This document shows, piece after piece, positions 1 to 8,503 of a stretch of 64,000 nucleotides of DNA (positions are counted from its first letter, which is position 1; each line of letters opens with the position of its first letter). A program made the translations under genes and the position numbers. The notes beneath the pieces are model-generated. The model did not search any database. It was not told the origin of the DNA and saw only the letters and a list, made by a program, of their open reading frames with translations. Origin of the DNA: Paenibacillus sp. Soil750 (lineage in GTDB: Bacteria; Bacillota; Bacilli; Paenibacillales; NBRC-103111); assembly GCF_001428045.1 (NCBI RefSeq), contig NZ_LMSD01000001.1, positions 310,001 through 374,000 on the forward strand. Direction: 5' to 3'.

Positions 1-1
1 G

Positions 2-313
2 GCTAGAAGACTTCGTGAGAAATATGCACTTGTATGGTTTGTGATTGGTATCTTTACGTTAATCATGTCCATGTTCACGAATTTGATGGAGTGGTTCTCT
101 AAACTACTCGGCATCGACTATGCACCATCTGCATTTTTTGCCATTCTGATCGCCTCTGCCTATCTGCTCCTGCTGAATACGAGTATAAGTATCTCAGGTT
201 TAAAATTACATAACAAAGCGCTTACGCAGGAACTGGGATTGACGAAGCTAAGGCTAGAAGAGCTTGAGAAGAAAAGCAATGAGGAGGAAAAGTCATCAAA
301 TATATCATGCTAG
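2..313 (+). CDS. DUF2304-type small membrane protein (5' partial)
   Basis: The reading frame is open from base 2 without a start, so the gene begins upstream; 103 codons are visible. The first visible residues are ARRLREKYALVWFVIG, a charged stretch running into a membrane segment, typical of DUF2304 proteins that accompany glycosyltransferases in polysaccharide operons. A second hydrophobic segment (AFFAILIASAYLLLLN) and a charged C-terminal helix follow. GTG at 41 is in frame but would cut off the conserved N-terminal segment. It overlaps the next gene by a few bases. Function is unknown; the family link comes from pattern and context only. Confidence 0.7.
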   Translation, partial: ARRLREKYALVWFVIGIFTLIMSMFTNLMEWFSKLLGIDYAPSAFFAILIASAYLLLLNTSISISGLKLHNKALTQELGLTKLRLEELEKKSNEEEKSSNISC

Positions 314-645
314 TTGCCAGTGTACTCATGACCGTTGTGGCGAGTACCCTGCTTAAAATAGGTGGTCGAGCCGTCAATTTCGAGGGCGGAATTATGGCTA
401 TCGCGATAGGTTACATGACAACACCGTTGATTATAACCGGCTTTGCCTTTTACGCGCTGGCAGCCTTCATCTGGATTTATTGCCTGTCCCAATTTGACCT
501 CAGTTATGTGACCTTCGTGTCGAGTATTCAATATATTTTTATGATTCTCGTTTCGATTATGATTTTCCATGAACAAATTAGCGCGATGAAATGGGCTGGG
601 TGCGTGTTTATTATGATTGGTGTCATTTTATGGTTGAGAGGATAG
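307..645 (+). CDS. Small EamA/SMR-type membrane transporter-like protein
   Basis: 112 residues with four predicted membrane helices, closing with an AGCVFIMIGVILWLRG helix as in EamA/DMT half-transporters and ArnE/F-like flippase subunits. Such small proteins often assist lipid-linked sugar movement in polysaccharide loci; the substrate cannot be read here. It overlaps the DUF2304 gene by 7 bases and precedes the FemAB-like gene. The ATG at 307 lies about 19 bases after the GAGGAGG site, which is long. A rare ATC start at 295 would give MKYIMLV with ideal spacing. Confidence 0.7.
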   Translation: MLVASVLMTVVASTLLKIGGRAVNFEGGIMAIAIGYMTTPLIITGFAFYALAAFIWIYCLSQFDLSYVTFVSSIQYIFMILVSIMIFHEQISAMKWAGCVFIMIGVILWLRG

Positions 646-650
646 TCTGC

Positions 651-1733
651 ATGTACCGTTGTGTGCCCTATACCGAAGATATGAAGGAAGACTGGGACAG
701 GCTGGCTTGGTCTCAGGGGACCATTTTTCATACATTATCATTTAGACAGATTCTGCTCGAGACGTTTGGTTATCAATGCTTGTATCATGCTGTGGTTGAT
801 CAAAGTGGCCAGATTTGCGCATTAATTCCATTAACGAGTGGTCGCAACTTAGGACTCAAGCGGGTAGGCGTTTCGCTCCCCTTTGTCAATTATACGGATG
901 TGTGTGCCCTAAATGAGGAAGCCGCGCAATTTGCTATTGCCGCAATCGCGACGCTGAAAGAGAAATACCGTCTCCGTTACATCGAGTTGAGATTTAAGAA
1001 CGGGACGATGCTGTGCGAAGGCAAGCAGTTGTCTTCGGTGCTTAAGCAATTGGATACAGATCATGGTCAACTAAACGATACCAACCACACCTTCGTGCTG
1101 CCATTAACTAATGAAGATGAGGTTCTGTCTCTCTCCACTCGCAATAATCGAAACCATATCCGTAAGGTCTACAAGAACAACTGGTTTCAGGTTTCTTATG
1201 ATAAAGGGAATCTGATAGAGTTTCATAAGGTCTATGTTCGGCGAATGAAGCAGTTGGGTTCACCAGCGCAAGATATCCGATTTTTCCAAAGATTCTTCGA
1301 CTATTTTCCTGAGCACGCGGTGCTGCAAACCGTCCTAGATGCAGAGACAGGTGAGGTAGCTGGTGGGATGCTGCTATTAATAAGTCCGGGGGACTCCACA
1401 CTTTATTATCCCTATGGTGCGAATTTGACGGCGTATAATCACAAATATCTCAATAACTTTATGTACTGGGAAGCCGTGAAATTCGGGATAAGAAGCGGGC
1501 TAAAGCAGCTTGATCTCGGTCGTTCACAAACCGGTTCAGGCACGTATAAGTACAAAGAACAATGGGGGGCTGCTGCCGAGCAACTCACATATTTCGTGAT
1601 GGGCAGCACCAATAAAGAGGCGGGGCCTCCAGATAAAGAAAAGCTGCGTTTCTTCATCGAACTCTGGAAGAGAATGCCTAACATAGTGACAGAACCAGTA
1701 GGTAAGCAGCTCATAAAGTATCTAATGCCGTAA
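651..1733 (+). CDS. FemAB/GNAT-like protein of polysaccharide loci
   Basis: 360 residues. Start chosen at ATG 651, about 9 bases after GAGAGG; a longer frame from 591 would overlap the previous gene by 55 bases. The C-terminal half carries the FemAB/GNAT acyltransferase pattern: NNRNHIRKVYKNN, then AGGMLLLI, then LGRSQTGSGTYKYKEQWG. This resembles the FemAB-related proteins of exosortase/PEP-CTERM-type exopolysaccharide loci. It probably transfers an amino-acyl or acyl group to a cell-envelope substrate. Its neighbours are a methyltransferase and a polysaccharide deacetylase. The exact donor and acceptor are unknown. Confidence 0.8.
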   Translation: MYRCVPYTEDMKEDWDRLAWSQGTIFHTLSFRQILLETFGYQCLYHAVVDQSGQICALIPLTSGRNLGLKRVGVSLPFVNYTDVCALNEEAAQFAIAAIATLKEKYRLRYIELRFKNGTMLCEGKQLSSVLKQLDTDHGQLNDTNHTFVLPLTNEDEVLSLSTRNNRNHIRKVYKNNWFQVSYDKGNLIEFHKVYVRRMKQLGSPAQDIRFFQRFFDYFPEHAVLQTVLDAETGEVAGGMLLLISPGDSTLYYPYGANLTAYNHKYLNNFMYWEAVKFGIRSGLKQLDLGRSQTGSGTYKYKEQWGAAAEQLTYFVMGSTNKEAGPPDKEKLRFFIELWKRMPNIVTEPVGKQLIKYLMP

Positions 1734-1775
1734 CCAACCAACAATATGTGACATGACAATCGGGGGAAATAGAGC

Positions 1776-2441
1776 ATGGCTAATCTTAGCTGGAAGCAGT
1801 ATTTTGACAAGAGGGCAGAGGTTCATGGCGCTTCCGTACAATCCTCTGACTACTATAATGAGGAAAGTTTCTTTTTGCAGCGAAATCATACATTAGGTTG
1901 GCTCGGAGAGCTTCATGACAAAGAGATTTTGGATGCCGGCTGTGGCGTAGGTGCATTTAGTGAACCTCTCGTTGGGTCAAACACAGTGTATGGGGTGGAT
2001 TTTTCGGAGAGAAGCCTTGCCTTTGCCGCGGAAAGAGGACTTCGAACATCGTCGGATGATCTAACGGCTCTTCATTTTGATGAGGGTAAGTTCGACCTTG
2101 TGCTGTGTATTGGTGTTATTCAGCTGATCGAACAGTATCGGACGGTTATTAAGGAATTGGCTAGGGTGACGAAGCCGGGAGGGACTCTGCTTATTGAAAC
2201 TTTGCACCGCAGGTCTTGGCAGAGGAAAGTGCTCCGATTGTTCGAGAAAACCAAAAAATTCGATCGCATGTACGCCATGGATGAATTAAAGAAAGTGCTC
2301 ATAGAGCACGGATTTGAGCATATAGAGTTCTTAAAGATCTATCATCCGTTCTCTTACGTTTCGAAAGGAAGTGCAGAGTGGAACGTGCAGGATCGGTTAT
2401 GCACATCATTCGCCATCAAGGGGAGTAAGAAACATGTCTAA
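1776..2441 (+). CDS. Class I SAM-dependent methyltransferase
   Basis: 221 residues. Motif I is visible as ILDAGCGVGAFSEPL (around residues 50-64), followed by VYGVDFS (the acidic residue that binds the ribose of SAM), and the post-motif regions FDLVLCIGVIQLI and RVTKPGGTLLIET. This is the ubiE/COQ5-like Rossmann methyltransferase layout. The start has the purine-rich GGGGGAAATAGAG site just upstream. The last 8 bases overlap the deacetylase gene, so the two are probably translationally coupled. The substrate is probably a glycan or lipid-linked intermediate, by context only. Confidence 0.85.
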   Translation: MANLSWKQYFDKRAEVHGASVQSSDYYNEESFFLQRNHTLGWLGELHDKEILDAGCGVGAFSEPLVGSNTVYGVDFSERSLAFAAERGLRTSSDDLTALHFDEGKFDLVLCIGVIQLIEQYRTVIKELARVTKPGGTLLIETLHRRSWQRKVLRLFEKTKKFDRMYAMDELKKVLIEHGFEHIEFLKIYHPFSYVSKGSAEWNVQDRLCTSFAIKGSKKHV

Positions 2442-3282
2442 TTCTTCAAAACAGATAACGAATCTACTCACTTTTGACATTGAAGAATGGTTTCATGCGA
2501 ATTACGACCAGGTGACGCCGGATCGCACGAAGGGCTCTAGTTTCCGAGCCCATATGGATACCTTGCTTCAGATGTGCAGCGATGCGAAATGTAAAGCGAC
2601 GTTTTTCACACTTGGCTGTATTGGAGAGGATTACCCGGATATCGTGAAGGCTATTGCGCGTGAAGGTCATGATGTCGCCTCTCATGGGTATGCCCACGAA
2701 TTAGCCTATAAGCAAACCAGAGAAGAGTTTCGTGCGGATGTCCAGAAATCAGTTGATATTCTTGAGGATCTAACCGGAACGAAGGTACTCGGGTATCGGG
2801 CGCCGTCATGGTCGATCGTTGAAAGCAACCTCTACTACCTTGAAGTATTAGAAGAGTTTGGCCTCGTGTATGACGCTAGTATTTTTCCAGTGAAAACTTT
2901 TCTTTATGGGATTCCTACAGCAAAGACGGAGATTCATAAGCCAATAGTGAACGGTAGAGAACTTAATCTCTTCGAGGTTCCGATGTCTGTCATGCGAGTT
3001 GCTGGGAGAAATGTGGGTTATTCCGGCGGTTTTTACTTTAGGTTTTTCCCCGAGTTCATTATTCGAAAAGCCATTCAATCTGCTAATCGCCGAGGGAAGA
3101 GTTCCATTGTTTATCTGCATCCGCGCGAAATTGATGCGAGGGAACATAAGCTGGAGCTTCCGAGCAAGGAGCATTTTATTCATTACTACAATATTAAAGG
3201 TACCAAGGCTAAGCTTGTAAACATGTTGGAGGCATTCTCTTTTACGTCAATTTCGGAGCATTTGAAAAATCAGTATACATGA
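2434..3282 (+). CDS. Polysaccharide deacetylase, DUF3473 type
   Basis: 282 residues from ATG 2434, preceded by GGGGAGTAAGAA; a longer in-frame start at 2371 would lie deep inside the methyltransferase gene. NodB-fold motifs: LLTFDIEEWFH (catalytic and metal-binding Asp), HDVASHGYAHE (metal-binding His pair), LGYRAPSWSI, and IVYLHPREID. The GGFYFRFFPEFIIRKAI segment and the HPRE tail match the DUF3473 C-terminal region of deacetylases in exosortase-type exopolysaccharide loci. It probably removes N- or O-acetyl groups from a polysaccharide. No signal peptide is seen, so it may act in the cytoplasm or leave by another route. Confidence 0.88.
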   Translation: MSNSSKQITNLLTFDIEEWFHANYDQVTPDRTKGSSFRAHMDTLLQMCSDAKCKATFFTLGCIGEDYPDIVKAIAREGHDVASHGYAHELAYKQTREEFRADVQKSVDILEDLTGTKVLGYRAPSWSIVESNLYYLEVLEEFGLVYDASIFPVKTFLYGIPTAKTEIHKPIVNGRELNLFEVPMSVMRVAGRNVGYSGGFYFRFFPEFIIRKAIQSANRRGKSSIVYLHPREIDAREHKLELPSKEHFIHYYNIKGTKAKLVNMLEAFSFTSISEHLKNQYT

Positions 3283-3398
3283 TGAATGTATAGGGTATCC
3301 GTTAGAAGAAATAGTTACAAGTTGCTCAGACATACATTAAGGAGTACATTTATGTATTGAAATAGATGCTCATGTAGGAGTAAAGGAGAACGAAATCT

Positions 3399-5195
3399 AT
3401 GACGTATACCTCAAATCGAAATAAATTAACTGACGTCAGCCGCATACTGGCTAAAGTTGCAATAGGAGCAGAAGCTGCTGATCTTGTTATTCAAAATGGT
3501 ACCTTAGTCAATGTGCATTCTGGTGAGCTTATTGCCCATATGGATGTCGCGATTGCTGCTGGACGAATTGCTTTCATAGGAAGGGCTGATCATACGATCG
3601 GGGAGAAGACGGTCGTGATCGATGCGAAAGGGAAATACATGGTGCCAGGCCTGCTGGACGGCCACATGCATGTGGAAAGCACAATGCTTTCAGTGACGGA
3701 ATTTGCCAAAGCGGCGATTGTCAAAGGGACGACCGGGATTTTCATGGACCCGCATGAGATTGCGAATGTGTTCGGCTCAGAAGGGGTCAGACTCATGCAT
3801 GAAGAGGGGCAGCCCTTACCGCTCAAAGTATTCACGACCTTCCCTTCCTGTGTGCCAGCAACGAATGATTTGGAAGATGGCGGCGCTGTCTTAGAGGTAG
3901 CCGATATTCAAGCAGGACTGCAATGGGACAATGTAGTAGGTCTGGGTGAAGTGATGAATTTCCCAGGTGTTGTGTTCGGAGATCCCAAAATGTGCGGAGA
4001 AATCGAAGCTACACTGCAAAGCGGGAAGACAGTTACGGGACATTTCCCGAGTGACGATGATCGTATGCTGCAAGCTTATCTCGCATCTGGCGTTACATCG
4101 GATCACGAGACGGTTACCCGCGAGCAAGGTTTGCATAAAGTTCGCATGGGGATGCACCTCATGATTCGGGAAGGCTCTGCATGGCATGATGTCAAAGAGG
4201 TCATCAAGATTGTCACCGAGGATGGTGTCAATACGTCCAATATCTCACTCGTTACCGATGACGTGAACCCGCAAACACTCGTGGAGAAAGGGCATCTCAA
4301 TCATGTAGCACGACGCGCGATAGAAGAAGGCGTTCAACCAGTTACCGCAATCCAAATGGTCACGATCAATGTGGCACGTTATTTTAAGCTGGAGCATGAT
4401 GTGGGATCGATCACTCCGGGGAAGTGTGCTGACATTCTGTTAATGGAAGATCTGCAGAAGATGGAGCCCTCCATGGTTATAACAGATGGTCAAATCATTG
4501 CGGAGCAAGGTGAGCTGGCTGTCGAATTCCCTGTGTTTACGTACCCGGCTCATATTCGCAATTCGATGAACGTGAAGCGGGAGCTGACGGCGGAGGACTT
4601 TAAGCTTAGGGCGGCTGCAGAGCAGGAGAAAACGAAAGTCAATGTGATCCGCGTAATCGAAAATAGTGCCAGAACCGAGAAGATGACGGCAGAGCTCGCC
4701 ATTCAACAAGGCATCATCCTGCCGGATGTGGAGCAAGACATTATTCGCCTGGCCTGTATCGAGCGGCATCATGGCACAGGTCAAATTTCACTTGCTTTTG
4801 CCCATGGCTTTGGCGTGAAGTCTGGCGCGGTGGCCTCTACGGTGGCCCATGACAGTCACAATCTGCTTGTGATGGGGATTGATGAAGCGGATATGGCGTT
4901 CGCTGCGAATGAACTTGTGAAGCTTGGCGGCGGGATGATTGTTGTGGAGAATGGCAAAGTGCTGGCTCAGGTCCAAATGACCATTGCAGGCCTGATGTCA
5001 GAGAAAACACTGCCTGAAGTCGTCAAGGAAGTCGCGCAGATGGACAAAGCATGGCAGCACATCGGCTGTGCTATGAACGCGCCGTTCATGACGTTTTCCC
5101 TCATTGCTCTGCCTGTGATTCCCGAAATTCGCATTTCGAATCGCGGGTTGGTGGATGTGACTCAATTTAAGCTGATTGATGTGGAAATCGTCTAA
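3399..5195 (+). CDS. ade: Adenine deaminase
   Basis: 598 residues, the usual length for the AdeC family of the amidohydrolase superfamily. It converts adenine to hypoxanthine plus ammonia (purine salvage, cytoplasm) with a dinuclear metal centre. Seen in sequence: VPGLLDGHMHVEST (metal-binding HxH), FMDPHEIANVFG, VGLGEVMNFPGV, SLVTDDVNP, and the C-terminal ERHHGTGQ and TVAHDSHNL segments specific to adenine deaminases. The start is preceded by GGAGTAAAGGAGAACG. No purine riboswitch is recognisable in the 116-bp upstream gap. It is followed by a strong terminator, so it is monocistronic. Confidence 0.96.
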   Translation: MTYTSNRNKLTDVSRILAKVAIGAEAADLVIQNGTLVNVHSGELIAHMDVAIAAGRIAFIGRADHTIGEKTVVIDAKGKYMVPGLLDGHMHVESTMLSVTEFAKAAIVKGTTGIFMDPHEIANVFGSEGVRLMHEEGQPLPLKVFTTFPSCVPATNDLEDGGAVLEVADIQAGLQWDNVVGLGEVMNFPGVVFGDPKMCGEIEATLQSGKTVTGHFPSDDDRMLQAYLASGVTSDHETVTREQGLHKVRMGMHLMIREGSAWHDVKEVIKIVTEDGVNTSNISLVTDDVNPQTLVEKGHLNHVARRAIEEGVQPVTAIQMVTINVARYFKLEHDVGSITPGKCADILLMEDLQKMEPSMVITDGQIIAEQGELAVEFPVFTYPAHIRNSMNVKRELTAEDFKLRAAAEQEKTKVNVIRVIENSARTEKMTAELAIQQGIILPDVEQDIIRLACIERHHGTGQISLAFAHGFGVKSGAVASTVAHDSHNLLVMGIDEADMAFAANELVKLGGGMIVVENGKVLAQVQMTIAGLMSEKTLPEVVKEVAQMDKAWQHIGCAMNAPFMTFSLIALPVIPEIRISNRGLVDVTQFKLIDVEIV

Positions 5196-5221
5196 CCAAT
5201 CAATAAAATTCGAACCTTTCT

Positions 5222-5255
5222 GAACATTAGAGCATTATTCTAATGTTCTTTTTTC
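5222..5255 (+). terminator. Intrinsic terminator after adenine deaminase
   Basis: Perfect 10-bp stem GAACATTAGA / TCTAATGTTC with a 7-base loop, followed directly by six T. It lies 26 bases after the ade stop codon. Confidence 0.93.
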
Positions 5256-5339
5256 TATGGTGTTTCCAGTATTTATAATCGATTTCAAGAAATAGGGCAA
5301 ACTGAGACGAACTTATCACATCAAGGTGGTGTACGCACA

Positions 5340-7166
5340 TTGTTGACTGATTTGAAGCGTTTGTTAATAGGCCAGCCCTTGAAGTCCCATGAATTAGGCG
5401 AGCAGAAGTTAAATAAAAAGAAAGCATTGGCTATTCTTTCTTCAGATGCACTCTCCTCGGTAGCTTATGGTCCAGAGCAGATTCTAATTGTCTTAATAAC
5501 GATTAGCGCAGCGGCGTTCTGGTATACAGTCCCTATCGCTTGCGGTGTTCTGTTTCTCTTAGTAGCTCTTATTTTGTCCTATCGACAAATCATCTTCGCT
5601 TACCCGCAAGGGGGAGGTGCTTATGTCGTCTCGAAGGAGAACCTGGGGATGAACGCAGGGTTGTTTGCGGGCGGATCCCTACTAGTCGATTACATCCTGA
5701 CGGTAGCGGTTAGTATATCCGCGGGTACCGATGCGATCACGTCAGCCTTTCCAAGCTTACATAGCTATACAGTGCCGATTGCTCTGGCACTCGTATTGTT
5801 TATCACGATCCTCAATCTGCGCGGAATTACGGAATCTGCCTCTATTTTGGCGTATCCTGTGTATTTGTTTGTGATCGCCCTGCTTATTCTAATTGGTATT
5901 GGCTTGTTCAAGATCTTTACAGGTGATATTTCTCCTGATTTGCATACGCCCTTGGGGACACCGGTTGCGGGCATTTCCTTATTCATCTTGTTAAGAGCCT
6001 TCTCCTCAGGTAGCTCGGCATTAACAGGGGTTGAGGCGATATCCAATGCCATTCCGAACTTTAAGACGCCTGCCCCGAACAACGCTTCCAAAACACTAAT
6101 GGCCATGGGCATGCTATTAGCTATTTTGTTCGCCGGCATCATCTACTTGGCCTACTACTACGGCATTGCCCCGACCGAGAAGGAAACAGTTGTTTCTCAG
6201 ATTGCGACGGTGACATTTGGCCGAGGACTGATGTATTATATCGTCCAAGGTACAACCGCGATGATACTTGTTCTCGCCGCGAATACGGGCTATTCCGCAT
6301 TTCCGCTGCTCGCGGTTAATCTGGCCAAGGATAAATTTATCGCTAGGATGTTTACGATGCGCGGCGACAGATTGGGCTATTCGAACGGGATTATCTTCCT
6401 AGCGGTGACCTCTATGCTATTAATTATCGTGTTCAAAGGGCAGACCGAGCAGCTCATTCCCCTCTATGCCGTTGGGGTATTCATTCCTTTTACACTGGCA
6501 CAGACAGGCATGCTGGTGAAATGGTTTAGGGAGAAGCCGAGAGGTTGGCTGCTCAAATTAACGGTCAACTTGGTAGGAGCATTCATGAGCTTCATCGTCA
6601 TGATGATTTTCTTTATCACCAAGTTTGGACAAGTTTGGAGTGTGCTCATTTTCCTACCGCTCATCGTGTTCATTTTTCATCAAATCAAAAAGCATTACGA
6701 TGCGATCGCTGAACAATTGCGACTCTCTTCTTGTGAACCTGCCCTCCCGATTGAAGGGAATGTCATGATTGTGCCTGTAGCCGGCTTCACACATGTGGTG
6801 GAGAATTCGTTGAACTACGCCAAGTCGCTATCACCCGATCAAATTATTGCGGTGTATGTGGCTTTTGAACGGGACGATGAGAAAAAGTTCGAGGAGAAAT
6901 GGCAGAAGTGGCAGCCCGATGTGCGCTTAGTCACGCTGCATTCCCATTATCGAAGCATTGTCCACCCGCTGACCAAATTCATTGATACCGTGGAACATAA
7001 GGCTTCGGAATCGAATTTCCGGGTAACCGTGATCATTCCACAGTTTATTCCTAAGAAGAATTGGCATAACATCCTCCACAATCAGTCCAGTTTACTGATA
7101 AGGGCGTTCCTGTTGTATAAGCGGAATTTGGTTGTGACGACCGTGCCATATCATTTAAAAAAGTAG
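5340..7166 (+). CDS. kimA: KimA-type APC-family potassium permease
   Basis: 608 residues with about 12 membrane helices and a C-terminal cytoplasmic region. The N-terminus matches the KimA (formerly YdaO) family of high-affinity K+/H+ symporters: LSSDALSSVAYGPEQ, YPQGGGAYVVSKENLG, LLVDYILTVAVSISAGTDA, SSALTGVEAISNAIPNF. The cytoplasmic tail (from about residue 450) fits the KimA universal-stress-like domain. TTG start at 5340 with AAGGTGG about 10 bases upstream. B. subtilis kimA is preceded by a c-di-AMP riboswitch; the 84 bases between the ade terminator and this start are too short for one. It shares a bidirectional terminator with the gene on the other strand. Confidence 0.88.
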   Translation: MLTDLKRLLIGQPLKSHELGEQKLNKKKALAILSSDALSSVAYGPEQILIVLITISAAAFWYTVPIACGVLFLLVALILSYRQIIFAYPQGGGAYVVSKENLGMNAGLFAGGSLLVDYILTVAVSISAGTDAITSAFPSLHSYTVPIALALVLFITILNLRGITESASILAYPVYLFVIALLILIGIGLFKIFTGDISPDLHTPLGTPVAGISLFILLRAFSSGSSALTGVEAISNAIPNFKTPAPNNASKTLMAMGMLLAILFAGIIYLAYYYGIAPTEKETVVSQIATVTFGRGLMYYIVQGTTAMILVLAANTGYSAFPLLAVNLAKDKFIARMFTMRGDRLGYSNGIIFLAVTSMLLIIVFKGQTEQLIPLYAVGVFIPFTLAQTGMLVKWFREKPRGWLLKLTVNLVGAFMSFIVMMIFFITKFGQVWSVLIFLPLIVFIFHQIKKHYDAIAEQLRLSSCEPALPIEGNVMIVPVAGFTHVVENSLNYAKSLSPDQIIAVYVAFERDDEKKFEEKWQKWQPDVRLVTLHSHYRSIVHPLTKFIDTVEHKASESNFRVTVIIPQFIPKKNWHNILHNQSSLLIRAFLLYKRNLVVTTVPYHLKK

Positions 7167-7171
7167 CGTGA

Positions 7172-7286
7172 ATGCTCGATAGTTCGGGTGGGGTGCACGG
7201 CGGCAGGTGTGCAAGTCGATTTTATCGACTTGGTACGGGTTGGACTCCGCCCTCAGCATCCATTAGTCCGAAATTATCGAACTAAT
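7172..7286. other. Structured intergenic segment with nested inverted repeats
   Basis: Between the permease stop and the terminator lie several complementary blocks: ATGCT (7173) with AGCAT (7254), a perfect AAGTCGAT / ATCGACTT hairpin near 7209-7226, and ATTAGTCCGA / TCGAACTAAT with one mismatch at 7262-7285. It contains no ORF. It could be a 3' UTR structure, a small RNA or a degenerate mobile repeat; the sequence alone does not decide. Confidence 0.4.
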
Positions 7287-7303
7287 TTCCTGAGATAAAC
7301 TGG

Positions 7304-7343
7304 AAAAGGTAGCCCTTACTTCAGAGTAGGGCTACCTTTTTTC
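7304..7343. terminator. Bidirectional terminator between convergent genes
   Basis: Stem AAAAGGTAGCCCT / AGGGCTACCTTTT with one bulged base and a short loop, flanked by A-tract and T-tract. It can end transcription of the permease gene (+) and of the unknown gene on the minus strand. Confidence 0.9.
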
Positions 7344-7345
7344 AT

Positions 7346-7840
7346 TCATGTTTCCATCTGATGCTCCTCACTTACCCGTTGCATAAACCCACGAAGCTCT
7401 GCCTCTGTTTCACAGACGGCGGCATGTTCCAACCAAACAAAGAATTTCTTCTTGAGAATGGCTGAAACATGAAGGGGGTACGTCTCCCGCGATTTGATGA
7501 TATACAATCCAGAGGAAACTTCACTCCAGGGTGATTTGAAAATCGTACGGATGGATAAGCGAGTCCGCCTCTCCCAATCCTGTTTTTTCTGTTTGTTTCT
7601 TATGGACTCATACATTCTCATTATGGTTTGATGATCGGATATTTCGGTCCATGTTGAAAACCCTGACTGGATAGCATCATGTATAATCTCGGACTTTTCT
7701 TTAGAAAACCAGTAACCAACAATGATAGGAAAATGATGTTCCTCTTCTAGCCATAAGACACCGAACCACTCGTAATCTAAATCGATTGGATTCAACAAAT
7801 GCGGTAGGGTTCCTAAATAGTATCGGGAGGTGGAAGTCAT
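7346..7840 (-). CDS. Hypothetical protein, 164 residues
   Basis: The start at 7840 is fixed by an excellent ribosome site on the minus strand (AGAAGGAGAAATGTC before ATG); the frame extends to 7987 but has no comparable site there. The protein begins MTSTSRYYLGTLPHLL and has no membrane segment or signal peptide. It is rich in aromatic and charged residues (YEWFGVLWLEEEHHFPIIVGYWF), suggesting a small soluble alpha/beta protein. I do not recognise the family. It is convergent with the permease and shares its terminator. Confidence 0.6.
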   Translation of the reverse strand: MTSTSRYYLGTLPHLLNPIDLDYEWFGVLWLEEEHHFPIIVGYWFSKEKSEIIHDAIQSGFSTWTEISDHQTIMRMYESIRNKQKKQDWERRTRLSIRTIFKSPWSEVSSGLYIIKSRETYPLHVSAILKKKFFVWLEHAAVCETEAELRGFMQRVSEEHQMET

Positions 7841-8166
7841 GACATTTCTCCTTCTGACGCTTTGTTTGAAACAGTAGAATTGCAAAAAGTCACTTTGCTT
7901 GATGAGCGCCATCTGATAGGTATAATTGTATGATTGAACCTTATAAAAAGGGGGTAAAGAATCCATAGCTAACGTATAAAAATACAATAAAAATGCAAAT
8001 CCACTGATAGTCTCGAAGCCGTGGGAGTAGAGGTTGATGGCTACGAATCGCCAAAAACGGAAGCAAGCTGAAGCATTTATATCGAAAATGAATGTTTGGA
8101 TAGTTTGGATCCAATTTTATTTGCTGAATCAGCTGAAAAATAAGAAATAGAGTCCCTACACGCCGT
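7841..8166. other. Intergenic stretch without a supported gene
   Basis: Upstream of the minus-strand gene and the riboswitch promoter. Open frames here run on the minus strand into the riboswitch and lack ribosome sites, so I do not call a gene. A promoter for the minus-strand gene must lie here, but no clear boxes stand out. Confidence 0.4.
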
Positions 8167-8195
8167 TTTACTTTCTTGGCTATGAGGCGTAATAT
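8167..8195 (+). promoter_or_regulatory. Probable sigma-A promoter of the c-di-AMP riboswitch
   Basis: TTTACT (8167-8172), 17-base spacer, TAATAT (8190-8195). The predicted transcript would begin near 8202, about 20 bases before the aptamer. Confidence 0.6.
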
Positions 8196-8221
8196 TCGGA
8201 TCAACAACAGATCATTTAAAG

Positions 8222-8393
8222 CAAAACGCTGAATTCCCGTAAGGGAAACGGGGGAACCAGAAGAACCGATAGGATACAGCATCGGTTTCTCGGGGTGAAT
8301 CTTTAGCAAGCGCAGCTTGCTAGGGTAGGGCACTTCCAAGCCCGAATCCGACAGCTAACCTCGTAGGCGCATTGGGAGAGAACGACCTTCTTT
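8222..8393 (+). ncRNA. c-di-AMP riboswitch (ydaO-yuaA class)
   Basis: Recognised from conserved ydaO blocks in order: AACGCTGAATTCCCG, AAGGGAAACGGGGGAACC, TCGGGGTGAATC, a variable GCAAGC/GCTTGC hairpin, AGGGTAGGGCACTTCCAAGCCCGAA, CCGACAGCTAACCTCGTAGGCG and GGGAGAGAA. The class binds cyclic di-AMP and usually turns expression off when ligand is high, typically at K+ transport or cell-wall genes. Here it is followed by an intrinsic terminator and then the unknown gene at 8504, just upstream of the kdp operon. Confidence 0.95.
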
Positions 8394-8429
8394 TCGTGCC
8401 GTCCACAGCGCGTTTATTCACGCTGTTTC

Positions 8430-8471
8430 GAAGCCCGATAGTAGAGATTCTCTGCTCTTTGGCTTCTTTTT
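8430..8471 (+). terminator. Expression-platform terminator of the riboswitch
   Basis: Outer stem GAAGCC / GGCTTC, inner stem AGTAGAG / CTCTGCT, then TTTTT. It sits between the aptamer and the ribosome site of the gene at 8504, as expected for a transcriptional OFF switch. Confidence 0.85.
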
Positions 8472-8503
8472 GTTGTTCATATTTTGAGGAGAGTGAATCT
8501 ATT

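Noticed and set aside
3330..3362. Ribosome site followed by a two-codon ORF (ATG TAT TGA) before adenine deaminase
   Set aside because: Too little to separate from chance; no attenuator structure follows.
3283..3398. Search for a purine riboswitch before adenine deaminase
   Set aside because: No three-way junction or conserved purine-aptamer loops could be found.
5256..5339. Search for a ydaO riboswitch before the KimA-type gene
   Set aside because: Only 84 bases remain after the terminator and none of the conserved blocks is present.
7941..8339. 132-codon open frame on the minus strand
   Set aside because: It runs antisense through the c-di-AMP riboswitch, has no ribosome site and no recognisable protein pattern.
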